Assembly: GCF_036850765.1 (NCBI RefSeq)
Contig: NC_089492.1
Location: 296,059,090-296,123,089 of the forward strand
Length of the DNA stretch: 64,000 nt
Source of the DNA: Saccopteryx bilineata
Lineage: Eukaryota > Chordata > Mammalia > Chiroptera > Emballonuridae
Direction of reading: 5' to 3'
The stretch's first letter is position 1. The number at the start of each line of letters is the position of its first letter. The notes beneath the pieces were generated by a model. It had not been told where the DNA came from, did not search any database, and was given only the letters and a program-made list of their open reading frames with translations. Shown piece by piece: positions 38,323 through 50,329 of this stretch. The translations under genes and the position numbers were made by a program.

Positions 38323-39220
38323 ATGTTCCACCTGGAGAAGCCGTTAAAGGGGCGATGGCCCACGCCGCCCTTCGACCCGCGCTTCCCTAACCAGAACCAG
38401 ACCCGCAACTGCTACCAGAACTTCCTGGGTGAGTGAGCCCTCGCGGGCAGGGTAGGGGGAGCGGAGTGAAACAGGGAGGCAGGAAGGGGCGCGCCCCAAC
38501 TCTTGAGGACCGGACAGGAGAGGAGCCCGGACCTGCAGGGAGCAGAGACCGTTGGGGTGGGAGGTGGAGCGAGCCGCGGTCGAAGGGGCGCGCACTATCC
38601 GGTAGGGGTGGGACCGGCCCGTGGATGGGCGGGGCTACGGGGAAAGGCGGGGCCAGGCTTGGGGTGGGCGGGACCAGGCTTGGGGTGGGCGGGACCGAGG
38701 CAGTAGCGGGGCGGCAGAGAGGGAGAGAGGGAGATAGGGCCTGGCCAGGAGCGGGGTGGGACCTACCTTGGTGAGGGTGCGACTTGGCCTAGTCTTTAGT
38801 GGTCGGGTCTTTTCTAGAGAAGTGTGACTGAGTCTTGGGGGAGGGGCGGGGCGAGGGAGCGCAGGGTCCTGGCCCGGAGGAGGTAGGACCAGATCTTGGA
38901 GAGGTGGGAGGGGTCTATTCTGGAGTCTCGTGACCACCGCCCAGTCTCTCCCCGCAGACTACCACCGCTGCGTTAAGAACATGAACCGTCGGGGGAAGAG
39001 CACGCAGCCATGCGAGTATTACTTCCACGTGTTTCGCTCGCTGTGCCCCATAAGTTGGGTGAGTGAGCAGGTGGGCGCCGGTCGGCGATCGGGCCTCTGG
39101 CGAGGGGTCGGGCCGGGCTGGGTGGAGTTGAGCCTGCGCCCCTGCCTCCCTCCCGCCCCATGTCAGGTGCAGCGCTGGACCGAGCAGATCAAAAAGGGGA
39201 CCTTCCCCGGCAAAATCTGA
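38323..39220 (+). CDS. COX6B2: COX6B2, testis-type cytochrome c oxidase subunit 6B2
   Basis: Intermembrane-space subunit of mitochondrial respiratory complex IV; the B2 isoform is testis-specific. Three coding exons join in phase: 38323-38428 ([18 protein letters not shown]...NCYQNFL), 38958-39058 ([19 protein letters not shown]...CPISW) and 39167-39220 ([20 protein letters not shown]). The total is 86 residues, two fewer than human. The difference is in the N-terminus, where human has MLDVEAQEPPKGKW. The twin cysteine motif is intact: C30-X9-C40 and C54-X10-C65, needed for the disulphide-held hairpin formed by the MIA40 import pathway. There is no cleavable presequence, as expected. The polyadenylation signal is 60 bases after the stop. 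Lies head-to-tail behind GARIN5B, another male-germline gene. Confidence 0.97.
38640..38700 (+). repeat. Short tandem repeat in COX6B2 intron 1
   Basis: Unit 'ggcttggggtgggcgggacc' occurs about twice, and related 'ggcggggc' units lie around it. Confidence 0.7.
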
Positions 39221-39279
39221 CGATCTGAGCGCGCGGCTCCTCCGAGGGACTGCCCCTCCCCCCCAGTCTCAAAGCTGCA

Positions 39280-39285
39280 AATAAA
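39280..39285 (+). terminator. COX6B2: COX6B2 polyadenylation signal
   Basis: AATAAA followed by 'ctatgttgttgccgctgtttttt', a GT/T-rich downstream element, 60 bases after the stop codon. Confidence 0.92.
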
Positions 39286-39299
39286 GCTATGTTGTTGCC

Positions 39300-40950
39300 G
39301 CTGTTTTTTCTTATTATCTGTCCAGTGCGCCGTGGGGGCCCCAGAACGTCCTCTCGGGATCTGCGCCCTGGAGCCCACACGACTCTTCTGAGGATGAGGG
39401 AGGGGCGGGGAGGACTATGCTTCATCAGAGCTGGGATGGAGGGAGGATTGTCAGCTCTCCGGACTGGGAGCAAGCAAGACTCCCTCCCCGTCTCCCCTTC
39501 CTCCAGCAGGCAGCAGCAGCCAGCCCAGGGTCACCTTAGGCTCTCTGGATGTCCACACTTGCCCACAAGGATAGTCCCAGAGTGCTCCTGCCTTTCAGTC
39601 CCCATGCTTACTTGTCGCTCAATTTCTCCATCTCCTTCCTCGAGATCACCTACTCTTACCTGGACTACCTCCCAGACTCCTCCGTGCCAGTCCATCCCAT
39701 CTCAAGTCCTGAGGGGGCTCATTTTAGGACCATCCAGTGCCTACTCCCACCTCCTTCACCAGCTGGGGATCATTTCTGTGCTCTGTGCCATGCTCTTTCT
39801 CACCCCTGCTGCCATGTGCCTCCATTTCCCACTCAGTCCCTGTCAGTCCGGTCCGGAGAGCCCTCCCCACAAGGACCTCTGCCCTACTGCACCCGTCCAC
39901 AGCCAGGGGCAGCTGTCTCCATTCTCTCATGCAACGGGGTGACCCCTCCCTGGACACGTGTCACTCCATTTCCCTACAGACCTCTCCTGGATGCTCAAAG
40001 GTCCCACCCCACTGGGCACTGGGCCTGCCCTCAGCCAGCCTCCCATCCAACAATGGTGAGATTTCTTCTGATCCCAGATACCTCTCTTTAAATATCACCT
40101 CTCCAGCCACCTCCACCGCACACCCCAGGCTGAGTGACCCTTGACCGCGCACACGCATGCACGGAGTTGGGTCCTGCCTTAGCCAGCTGGCTGTGACACC
40201 TGGACAAGGGAGGGTGAGATTCGACTGTTTCTGCCTGAAGCTGTCTACCTCTTTGGGCAGCCTGGACCCCCAGCCTGAAGCTGTCTCGAGAGGCCCCGTC
40301 CCACCCAGGGGTTAACCTGTGTGCACCTGTCTCCTCAGCAGCAAACAAGATAGTGCAACGTCCCCTGATCTGCAGGGACGACAGGAGGGGCTGGATGAGC
40401 TCAGGGAAGGATGGGCTCCATCCAGTCCCTCTCCCCCCCCCCCATGCCATCATCACCCCACCCAGGGCACACTGAACACGTGCTGTCCCATCTCCTGTCT
40501 CTCGGATGACTCCACTCCGAGACCTTGGCCCCCAGCGACCCTCTCTCAGACCGTGACCTGAGAGGCAGAGGTCGAATGAGGGCACAGGGTAGGCACAGGG
40601 GCAAACAGGCCTGGAAACTACAGGCGGGGAACGCCCCACCCCCCATTTCCCGATAGCCTCCGGCACACAGAGGCCACATCAACACAAGAAGGAAGCAAGC
40701 AGTGGCACCATGCAGGCAAGGTGGCTGAGTCATAGAACAGGGTCACAGCTGAGAGCTCGGTGAGGTCACCCAGGTAACACCGGACCCACCAGGCTGACAC
40801 CTGTGCAGACATGGCCTACCTCTTGAACTCACCAGAGCAGCACGTGCCTGGAGCTGGCCAGCAGTCCCTCTCTGCCTTCTTCTTTCCTTCCCTCTCTGGC
40901 CGGGACCTCCCCACTCCCATCCCTCGACCACTTCTGGGACATTTCTACAC
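39300..40950. other. Intergenic DNA, probable L2 remnant
   Basis: 'tccatctccttcctcgagatc' to 'ccccactgggcactggg' (about 39600-40130) has the look of degenerate L2 with no open frame. The rest is unassigned. C-run at 40430-40443. Confidence 0.45.
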
Positions 40951-40952
40951 TC

Positions 40953-41173
40953 TTTTTTTTTTTTAATTTAATTTTATTTATTCATTTTTAGAGAGGAGAG
41001 AGAGGGAGAGAGAGACAGAGGGGAGAGAGAGAGAGAGAGAGAGAGAGAAGGGGAGAGGAGCTGGAAGCATCAACTCCCATATGTGCCTTGACCAGGCAAG
41101 CCCAGGGTTTCGAACCGGCGACCTCAGCATTTCCAGGTTGATGCTTTATCCACTGCGCCACCACAGGTCAGGC
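40953..41173 (-). repeat. Bat tRNA SINE, short type
   Basis: T/A-rich tail, GA tract, 'gtgccttgaccaggcaagcc' and head complement 'gcgccaccacaggtcaggc'. 'catttctacactctt' before and after (about 40940 and 41174) is the target duplication. Confidence 0.93.
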
Positions 41174-42730
41174 CATTTCTACACTCTTGTTCTCTCTGTC
41201 GCCACCATTGCCCGATGGATGCATGAGCCTGGGCCAGAGCCAGACCCACCCGGCCTCTAACCTAGCTTCCAGCCGCCTAGACTGACAACACTGCTGACTC
41301 CTGGCCCTAAACTCTGGCTCTGGACACCTCCCCGCAGGTCCTGGGCCAGCCTTGGCTGCCACATCCTGAGCCCTCCACGCCAGCCGCATGTCTCCCTGTT
41401 CCCTAGCAGTGTCCTCGGTCAGAGGAAACTGAGAACACACAAGTTGCTCCCTCTCAACTTGCATCCCTACTCTCCTTCCCCCTCCTCCTCCCTCAGCACT
41501 CCCCCCCCCCAGCCACCCTCCACCACTTATCCGTTCCCCTCCTCTCCTCTGCCGCCATCCCTCCCTTGGATCCAGCTCCTTCCTACCCATCTAGACTCAG
41601 GTGCTTTCGGGTCAGAATCACAAAACCACCCAGTTGCCCTTTGCTCCCACCGTCCCTCTCTTCTCCTTCCATCCCACCGGCTAGCTAGCTGTCCCTTGGT
41701 CCCCGGGGGCAGGTCTGGCCTCCCTGGTGTCTGCCTCTTTCCCAGACTGAGCCTGGGATGAACTCTGGGCTGTGTTCGACTCCCAGCTCTGCAGCTTACC
41801 AACCACATGACCCCAGATGAAATCCCTAAGTACTCTGTGGTCCATTCATCTAAGTGTTTCACTGGCGCTGGGGGATGCTCTGTCTAGTCTTGCTGTCGCG
41901 GAGGCTGTTGGCGGGGGTGGGGGATGTTTAGGGCATCTGTCCATCTAAACAATTTGAAGCACTCAGCAACTCAGCATCAGTGTGGCCCCTTTCTGGTGCC
42001 TAATATTGAATCAGAGAGTGGGAGTCACCTGGATGAGCGAGTCCTTTAACAGTCCTGAAGCTCCTGAACCGGGTCCACAGTGCACAAGGGTCAGAGAGTA
42101 CCCCCCTCCCCACCCAGGGGACAAGCGGGGTCCGGGCTTGGGGCATCCTGCCTGCACAGTACAGGGCTCCTTCTTGCCTTTGCCTCCCACCCACCTTCCC
42201 CATTTACCTTGCTCTCTGGTTCCCACGTGTATGATGGGGTCCTCACCCGCCTTGACCCACCCATACAGAACACACATACCTTCCCCTGGGGCTTGGGACA
42301 CCAAGCTGGGCTCCTGAGGCCAAGCCCAGCCTCACCTGGAGGCCCCAGGTCCAGACATTAACCTCTGACACGCCATCTACCCAGTGACAGACACACAAGC
42401 TATGCAACCTCTGTGCAACAAACGGAAGATGCCGTTTGTAAGGGTGGCTGGGGCAGCAACCCTGGTAGGGCAGCCATTGTCCTGAAGACTGACACCAAGA
42501 GGCACAGGGCAGAAAACACTCTCAGCTGTAGTTCATGTCCTGGAGGTGTTCCCTCCTGTCATCTCGCCACTGCTGCCCACAGCTTCTGAACCAGGGGCTC
42601 GCTGTGCCCCCACCCCGGGGGACATTAGGCGGTATCTGGATACATTTTTGTCACAACTGAGGGGATGCTACTAGCATCTAGTGGGTAGAGAGACCAGGCA
42701 GGATGCTCATCTTTAAAAATAGATAAAAGT
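41174..42730. other. Intergenic DNA with a MIR remnant
   Basis: 'gactcccagctctgcagctt...accacatgacccc' at about 41780-41815 is MIR-like. Otherwise unassigned, with no gene seen. Confidence 0.5.
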
Positions 42731-42732
42731 GG

Positions 42733-43030
42733 CCTCATCAGGCGGTGGCACAGTAGATAGAGGGTTGAATGAGGACACAGAAGACCCAGGTTCGAAACCC
42801 CAAGGTCGCCGGCTTGAATGTGGGCTCATCTGGCTTGAGCGCAGGATTGCTGGCTTGAGTGAGGGGTCACTTGCTCTGCTGGAGCCCCTCTGGTCAAGGC
42901 ACATATAAGAAAGCAATCAATAAACAACTAAGGTGCCACAATGAAGAATTGATGCTTCTCATCACTCGCCCTTCCTGTCCCTCTCTTTGATTCTGTCTGT
43001 CAAAAAAAAAATAAAATAAAATAAAAAAAT
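42733..43030 (+). repeat. 'ttgag'-module SINE
   Basis: 'cctcatcaggcggtggcaca' head, 'gcttgagtgaggggtcactt', 'aaagcaatcaataaacaact' and an A-rich tail. Confidence 0.88.
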
Positions 43031-43640
43031 AAAAGTGAAGTGGTTACCAAGAGGAGGGGAGTGGGAAGAGGTAAAGAGAGACAAATAAATGGTAATGAAA
43101 ATGATTTGACTTTGGGTGATGGGTTGACAACACAATCAACAGTTCAAATGCAATAGTGCCCTGGCCGGTTGGCTCAGCGGTAGAGCGTCGGCCTAGCGTG
43201 CGGAGGACCCGGGTTTGATTCCCGGCCAGGGCACACGGGAGAAGCGCCCATGTGCTTCTCCACCCCTCCGCCGCGCTTTCCTCTCTGTCTCTCTCTTCCC
43301 CTCCCGCAGCCAAGGCTCCATTGGAGCAAAGATGGCCCGGGCGCTGGGGATGGCTCTGTGGCCTCTTCCTCAGGCGCTAGAGTGGCTCTGGTCGCAACAT
43401 GGCGACGCCCAGGATGGGCAGAGCATCGCCCCCTGGTGGGCAGAGCGTCGCCCCTGGTGGGCGTGCCGGGTGGATCCCGGTCGGGCGCATGCGGGAGTCT
43501 GTCTGACTGTCTCTCCCTGTTTCCAGCTTCAGAAAAGTCAAAAAAAAAAAAAAAATTAAAAAAAAAAAAAATAGTAATGTTCACCTGAAACCTACATACT
43601 TTTACTGACCAATGTCACCCTATTCATTTCTAAATAATAA
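43030..43640 (+). repeat. LINE-1 3' end split by a young SINE
   Basis: 'aagtggttaccaagaggagg' to 'caaatgcaatag' (43030-43157) and 'tagtaatgttcacctgaaac...accaatgtcaccc' (43572-43620) are parts of a bat L1 3' UTR. The SINE between them has nearly no substitutions relative to the copy at 7104-7497. Confidence 0.65.
43159..43555 (+). repeat. Bat tRNA SINE, long type, young
   Basis: 'ccctggccggttggctcagc' through 'ccctgtttccagcttcagaa' and an A-tail. Among the least diverged copies here. Confidence 0.94.
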
Positions 43641-43645
43641 TAATA

Positions 43646-43862
43646 GCCTGACCTGTGGTGGCGCAGTGGATAAAGCGTCGACCTGGAAATGCTGAGGTCG
43701 CCGGTTCGAAACCCTGGGCTTGCCTGGTCAAGGCACATATGGGAGTTGATGCTTCTAGCTCCTCCCCCCTATCTCTCTCTCCTCTCTGTCTCTCTCTCTC
43801 TCCTCTCTAAAATGAATAAATAAATAAAGAATAAAAAAAATGAATAAATAATAATAATAATT
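43646..43862 (+). repeat. Bat tRNA SINE, short type
   Basis: 'cctgacctgtggtggcgcag' head and (aat)-rich tail. 'taataataat' lies on both sides. Confidence 0.92.
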
Positions 43863-43937
43863 AGCCACTCGCAATAGCAGCCATGCTGGGGTGGGGAGGT
43901 CCTAACCACTGGTTTCTAACCTGTGTTATTTGGGTTC

Positions 43938-44345
43938 CAGATTTTTTTTTTTTTGGTAACAGAGACAGAATGAGGGACAGATAGGGACAGACAGACAAGA
44001 AGGAGAGAGATGAGAAGCATCAACTCATAGTTGCAGCACCTTAGTTGTTCATTGATTGCTTTCTCATATCGGCCTTGATTGGGAGGGGGGGCTCCAGTCG
44101 AGCCAGTGACCTCTTGCTCAAGCCAGTGATCTTGGGCTTCAAGCCAGAGACCTTTGGGATCAAGCCAGTGACCATGGGGTCATGTCTATGATCCCACACT
44201 CAAACCGGTGACCTTGGGCCCAAACTGGTGAGCCTTGCTCAAACCAGATGAGCTCGCAATCAAGCCAGCAACTTCAGAGTTTCGAACCTGGGTCCTCCGA
44301 ATCCCGGGCCAACACTTTATCCACTGTGCCACTGCTGATCAGGCT
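43938..44345 (-). repeat. 'ttgag'-module SINE with extra modules
   Basis: Longer than most copies because of repeated 'caagccagtgacc' modules. Head complement 'gccactgctgatcaggct'. Confidence 0.88.
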
Positions 44346-44916
44346 AAAATGAACCTTAAAAGTAAGAAAGTTACTTGCTCTAAACCACCAGGGTCTTCCT
44401 GTGGCCTCGCCACTGTTCACTCCCTCTCTTTAGGGTCCCCAGGTGCTGCAGGCACATGGTCTGGCCTCATCAATCTCCAGGGTCAACTTTTTTGCAGGGC
44501 TGGTCCTGGCTGAGCCCCAGCCAGGGCACCTACAAGAAGCGCTTAAGGGCACAGCTAAGTGGATAAACAAGTTGATGCTTCTCTCTGCCAATAAATAAAC
44601 AAAACAACTGAAACGTCTGCAAGGCCATCTGACATGGAGTAGGTAGATGGAGTCCTGCAGCCCACCCTAGATCTCAAAGTCCCACGGCCTACCCTCCATG
44701 AGGCCAGGCAGCCCTTGCTCATGGTCACCTGTTAGTATTCCCTTCCACAAAGTGAGAATTAAGATACAACAGCAAAATCAAGGTATCGAACTAGATCTAA
44801 AGACACTTGAGATGTGTGTGGTCTCACAGAGCCAGACCAACCAGGGGTCTTGCCCTCCTAATTGACGACCCCTTAAAACATAAATCAAAATGAAAGGATG
44901 TTGCTTATAACAAGGT
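44345..44916. other. Intergenic DNA downstream of KMT5C
   Basis: A SINE tail fragment lies at about 44510-44600 ('caagttgatgcttctctctg'). The rest is unassigned. Confidence 0.5.
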
Positions 44917-44922
44917 TTTAAT
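44917..44922 (-). terminator. KMT5C: KMT5C polyadenylation signal (ATTAAA)
   Basis: ATTAAA on the minus strand, 600 bases after the KMT5C stop. The interval between is GC-rich and repeat-free, as expected for a 3' UTR. Confidence 0.6.
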
Positions 44923-45521
44923 AAAACAAAAAGTTCAAGTGCTTCCAATCCCTCAACACATCCCGTTCTGGTGTGGGAGAGGGGAGGGGGCCCCCATACC
45001 CCAAGTAGCACCAGCATTAGCACCATGAGAAAGATGAGGTGGCACCTGGCCTCCCTGAGACCCACGGGGGTGGCGAGGACTTGTGGACACCCCCCACCTT
45101 GCTCCCCACCTCAGACAACCGCAGAGCTGAGGGCAAACCCACTCCCTTCCAAGGGCAGTCTCCAGGAACTGCTACCCCGCCCCCCCCATCCCCCTCTGCC
45201 CAAGGCCTGGGCTTGAGAAGCCAGGGGGGCCCCCCAACCCCAGGCACGCCCCACCCCTTATGGCTTTGCACCCTGGGCAGGAGAAGGGACTGGTTTCTTC
45301 ACTCCTGAGGCTGGGGCTGGTATGGGGGTGTACGGCAGCAATGGCCAGGGCTCCCTGCTGGGGTGGGGGTGGCTCAGGGGTCAGCAGTCACAAAAGGGTC
45401 AGGGGGCTTCCAAAGCCACTCCACCCCTGGCCAGAACTGTGCTGGGGTCAAGGGTCAGCTCCCTCTTAGAGGTCCAAGAGCAGAGCGTCCCTAAAAACTT
45501 GGGGCTGGCAGGTGGTGGGGG

Positions 45522-48500
45522 CTAAGAGGGCGTCCTGTCCAGCCCATCACTGTTGACATCCAGGTTGATGGAGCCATGGCTGACCACCAGACGCAGGCGC
45601 TTGGGTGGAGAAAAGGGAGCAAAGGCGAGAGTCTGTTTGGGGATGGGAACAGGGACTGGGATGGGGACAGGGACGGGGACAGGGATGGGGCCTGGGGTCC
45701 CGGCGGGGGCGAGGGCAGCAGCGGCAGGTGGGGCTGGGACCACTCGGCTCAGGCGCACACGCAGCACGGTAGGCAACCCGTAACGCCGGGCCCAGTACCA
45801 GTCCTGCTGGGGGGTCCAGCAGGCACGGGAGGCCGGGCCCAGAGCTACAAGGGCCTCCGCCCGCAAGCAGCAGTGGGGGCCACAGCCCCCCCACCGGTGC
45901 AAGGAGACGCGGGCAGTGCGGAGGACGAGAGGCGCAGGGCCCCGTTGGGGCTTGCGGCGACGGCGTTTCCGGTGGCGCACACACAACGGGGTCTGTGGCA
46001 GCCACTGGAGCCACAGCGGCGGGGCAGTGGGGTGGGGGCCACAGGGCGGGGGGCGCAGGGGCTGGCAGGCAGCTGTGGAGGTGGAGGGAGGGGAGAGAGA
46101 GAGAGTGTGACCCTGTGAGTAGGCCAAGCAGAGGCTACCTCCCTCCCCCACCTTATGGGGACTCCAAAGAACAGGATGGGAGGACAGACAAGGCTGAGGA
46201 AAGGGGGATGGGCACCCTGCCCAGTGCTCACTGCAGAACAGGTTCCCACGCAGATGAGACAGGTGGGCGCAGGCCCAGGGGCTGAGCCGGCCACTACCCA
46301 GACTCTGCAGCAATCTCTGCTTGGTCTCACGAAGCTGGTACTTGTCCAGGGGCTGTGGCGGCAGCTCCTGGGACCGCAGGCGGAAGGCTCCTTCCCCTTT
46401 CCTGGGGGTGGGGGGTGGGGATGGCAGCCTGGAGGTCACACTTCCGGCCTCCGGGACTCCCATTTCCCACCAGCCGCCCCATCCCGCCCCCACCCTGGTG
46501 CCCACCTCTCACAGGTGTAGCATTCACAGTGCTCATTCTTTTCACCAAAGAAGCCCTCACCGTAGAAGCAGGTCACTTCGTCACCAGGCTCGATGTCCCG
46601 CAACACCTTCACACATGCTGCATTCCCATCTGCCGGCACAAACTGGGGGCCCCAGACGCTCAGCACCCTGGCCTGCCCAGGCGCCCTGGCCCCAAGGGTC
46701 TACCCTTGGGACAGACAGTGGCCAGGAGCTCCTGGGAGGAAGCTGCTATGCCCAGGGCCTGCCCCCCTCATGCCACCTCTGACCCCCTGACGTCTGGGGC
46801 TCCCTCCCGTTCTGCAGGAGGGTGAGCTAACCCCACCTGGCCCTGCAGTGACCACCCCCCGCTCCCTGTGCTCTGGCCCAGGCTTCTGCAGCCAAGTCCT
46901 GCCACTCTGGAGCTGCCCTAACTGCTCCTTATCCCCTTCCAACCTGCACCATGCACCCACTCCTATCCCTGAAGGTCTATGTCTAAACCTGCAGGCCTAT
47001 GTCCAGCCCCAGGCCAGGACAGTTGCCTGCGGCCCCTACCTGCCTGCTCCAGTCTCCAAAGCGCCCACCTGAAAGGGCTGTGGTTCCCATCTATCTGCTT
47101 GTCCCTTCTAGACTGACACAACCCTGGAAGTGGCCCTGGCCACCCACATGCCTAGTCCCAGGCCACTGGCCAGCACCTCCAAAGTGCATCCCAGTCTCCT
47201 CAGTTCCCCAACACCCTACCTGGAGCCAGCCCCTTGTCACCTCCTGCCTCGTGAGTTACACACAGCCTCTTCATGGCAGCTCATTAGCTGCCAGGATCTC
47301 TAAAAACCTCGCTCCCATATTCACCCAGTGGGTGTTCCCATGGGGGCAGACCCCAGTGGAGTGAGTACAACAGACCAGAGTTGCCTTGCCGGTCACGCCT
47401 CCTGACCCTCCAAGGTGATGGATTCCATCTGGGACACCCTCACGCGCCCACTCTTCTACAATGCCTAGGAAAATCCTTTCCCTCCTTTAACGCCAGCTCC
47501 CGTGCTCCAGGTGGCTGTCACCTGCCTTGGCAGAGCCTCTCATAGAGCCTCGCCATGTTCTGTCCTACTCAGCATCCGTGCCCAAATCTAGAGCAGGGCT
47601 GCACAGCATCCACTCAAAATCCATGGAAGGGGGTGTGCAGAACCACCAGAACACTTTAGACAAATGTCCGTGTGCACTGTGCACCTGGATCCTCACACAA
47701 CCAGCTAGGAACAAGTTCTCACCGGCTCCCAGCTAAGAAACCAGGGCCAGAGGACAGCGTGTTTGGGGTTCAAATCCAACTCTCACTCCCAGAACCCTGT
47801 CATGCCTTGGGGCTCCCACAGATGCAGGACGAGGCCCACGCTGGGCAGGGAGCACCCAAGGGGCTGCCTCCCCTCCATTCCCCACTCTCCTGGGCTTCAC
47901 CACAAAACTGGTGGCCATGATCTCCACCTCCCTCCCGACCTCACACCCTGTGCGGGCAGCCCTGTCTCCTGGAGGGCTCTCTCCTCCTCCCCCTCCTCCA
48001 GGGTTCTCTGGCCTCACCCCAGCAAGCACAAATCCCCAGGTTCCCGCTGCTCAGCCCCGTGTTCCTGCCATTGGCAGGCTGTTGCCACTGCCCGGGGTGC
48101 AGCCCATGAGCATCTCCCTCCAGATGCTGAGTCACTTTCTTTCTTTTTTTTATTCAACACCAGGGAGCGGAATGGGGTTAGGTCCAGGGCCAGGGCCCAC
48201 GCTCCGTGGCTCCTACCTGGCCAGGGGCCCATCCCATACTGCAGCCCTTGGCCTAGCCGGTGCCGCCTGACATGATTGCATTCTGTGTCCTGCCCTCCAT
48301 TCCCCTTTGTAAGGTCACTTTCTATCTCTCCATCAGCACACGCTCCTCCCCTCCCAAACTCCCAACCCTTAGCTCAGTTCAGAGTCGGAAGAACTCGGCC
48401 AGCAGGTGGCAACCCATGTTCCAACAGTAACTCGAGCCAGAATCCCTCCCTCCCTCCTTTCACAGCCGCAGGTAAACCACCCGCTGGGGTGGGAATGGAC

Positions 48501-50329
48501 CTTTTCCATTCCGGGTATTCACTGACCAGGAAGCCCTTCTATCCTCATTTCCCACGTGCCCAATCCTGGGGGAGGGGGAGCAGGTCTCACCTTACAGTTG
48601 GGTTTGCAGTCTGGAGACAGTGCAGGGTGGGGGCAGGGGAAGAGAAGAGATTGTGAACCCCGCGCAGCAGGGCTAGGGCCCGGCCCTGCCCCCTCCCCGG
48701 GCCACACCCCCCGCACCGTGGTTGATGAAGGCCGCTGGGCCGAGCCACAGCTGGGTGCTGCGCTTGCGAGTGGAGTACATGATGCTGAAGTCGTTCTCAC
48801 CGGCCCTCAGTAGCTCTTCGTCGCCCTCCCGCAGCTCCGCGATGCAGCCCACTAGCAGCTCCAGGTTCTCGTTCTTCTTCCTGCCAAGAGGCCCCGCCGG
48901 CCATGGCCTGTGAGCTGGCGCCTCCCTGACCACCTTCGCCAGGACTGGGCCGTCTGCCTCCCTAATCTCCACACCAGACCAGGCAGGGCTTCCCCTCCCG
49001 GCCATGTGCGGCAGACAGGTGACGCCCTGCATTGTCTCCCCTGGACTCAACAGCCCTGACAGCCGCTGACAGACAGCCTCTGTCCACAAGACAATCCCCA
49101 CCCCCAGCTCATCCTCTGAGTTCCAGCTTCAGCTTGTCTCCCCTAAACACTCAGAATCCCCTGGCCAGCTACCGAAGCTTGGAGCAGCCCTGGTCAGTCT
49201 TTGTGTGTCCACTCTGCACTGCGTGCTGTCTGGAGCCGACCTGCTCACTTTCCTGCCCTGTACCTGCCCGGCAGCACCTGCTATGTGGCAGGGGTTAGTC
49301 AGGTCACAGTCAAGAAAGGATGGCACAGTGCTGGCTTTGAGGCAGTCCCCCCCAGCCCAGGGGCCACAGGCATGGTGTGAGGGCCAGGCCCTACCTCCTC
49401 CTCTGCAGGAACATGGGCACCTCCTCCCTGGGAAGGGACAGAGGTCTCTCCCAGCCTCCCCATCAGGAGCTCCAGCTTCTTACCACGCTCGGGTAGACAC
49501 AATCTTGGCTCCATTTGTCTCCATAGAATAGCGGGTACAGGGCAGGATGGCAAAGCCGCTTTCAGGCAGGAAGGTGCGGAGGTAGCGATAGATCTAGGGG
49601 AGGTGAGGGTGTGGGCAGGGTGAGGTGGTGGGGCAGGGTGGTCCTCGACCCTTTCTTCTGTCTGTCCTGGGCTCCAGTCCTGTTCTGCCACTGACTTTGC
49701 TGCATGATCTCGGGGAATGCACTTCCCCTCTCGGGCCACCAACTCTGCTCTCCTAGCAGTCTCTGAGCCCAGTCTCAGAGGGTCCCCCAATAGTTAGGAC
49801 GTCAGGGAGCCCCAGAGGGCTGCACTGCGCGAAGGACACAGTACCAGGGGCCCTGAGGTGAGGGGAGAGAACACGTGGGTGGGTGAGTGGGGGAGGGGGG
49901 CCCTCACGTGGGTCTTGAGGGCAGCCTCCTGCCGCGGGCCCCGGCTCTGGAAGTAGTGGGTCATCCAGCCTCCCAGCGTCAGGGCCCGGTATGCAGCCTC
50001 CAGGTCCCGCTGCCTCAGGAAGGCCTCCAGTGCTGAGCGCAGGTGCTGCTGTCGCCGCAATGGGGGCACAGGGCTGGGGGAGAGGGCATGCCTGGGTCCC
50101 GGGCCTCGGCCTATTCCCTCGGGGCCTCCCCGGGGCCGCCCCCACCCGCCATGGGGAGGCTTCTCCTGGAAGGGAAGGAATTCCAGCCCTCGGTCCACCC
50201 TGCCCCGGGGAAGCCTCACCTGACATTCATCTTATGGGTGCGAAAACCCAGGTAAGGGTCCAAGACCAGGCTGGTGGCGAGGTCGTCGTTCTCGCAGAGT
50301 TCTCTGGCGGTCACTCTATCTGGCCCCAT
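45522..50329 (-). CDS. KMT5C: KMT5C (SUV420H2), histone H4 lysine-20 methyltransferase
   Basis: Nuclear enzyme that converts H4K20me1 to di- and trimethyl states in pericentric heterochromatin, recruited by HP1. Eight coding exons join in phase: 50329-50220, 50073-49908, 49593-49484, 48880-48717, 48610-48591 (20 bases), 46642-46506, 46401-46232 and 46072-45522. They give 475 residues against 462 in human. The start is [20 protein letters not shown]. The SET domain includes [34 protein letters not shown] and the NHDCKPNC motif (182-189, AdoMet and zinc region). Also present are [13 protein letters not shown], with the catalytic-region tyrosine near 217, and the post-SET cysteines in CECYTCE (229-234). 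The C-terminal half, which binds HP1, keeps [14 protein letters not shown] and [21 protein letters not shown] Pro-Val/Ile repeat (421-437) and a different last 10 residues are new relative to human. Confidence 0.97.
45639..45689 (-). repeat. KMT5C: In-frame hexanucleotide repeat in KMT5C
   Basis: About eight tandem units of a ggnacn/ggnatn pattern encode alternating Pro and Val/Ile at residues 421-437. Human has only PILIPKQ at this place, from memory of the protein. Confidence 0.85.
46643..48590 (-). other. KMT5C: KMT5C intron 5
   Basis: 1.9-kb intron between the 20-base exon and the FVPADG exon. No young SINE is present. Unassigned sequence. Confidence 0.75.
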
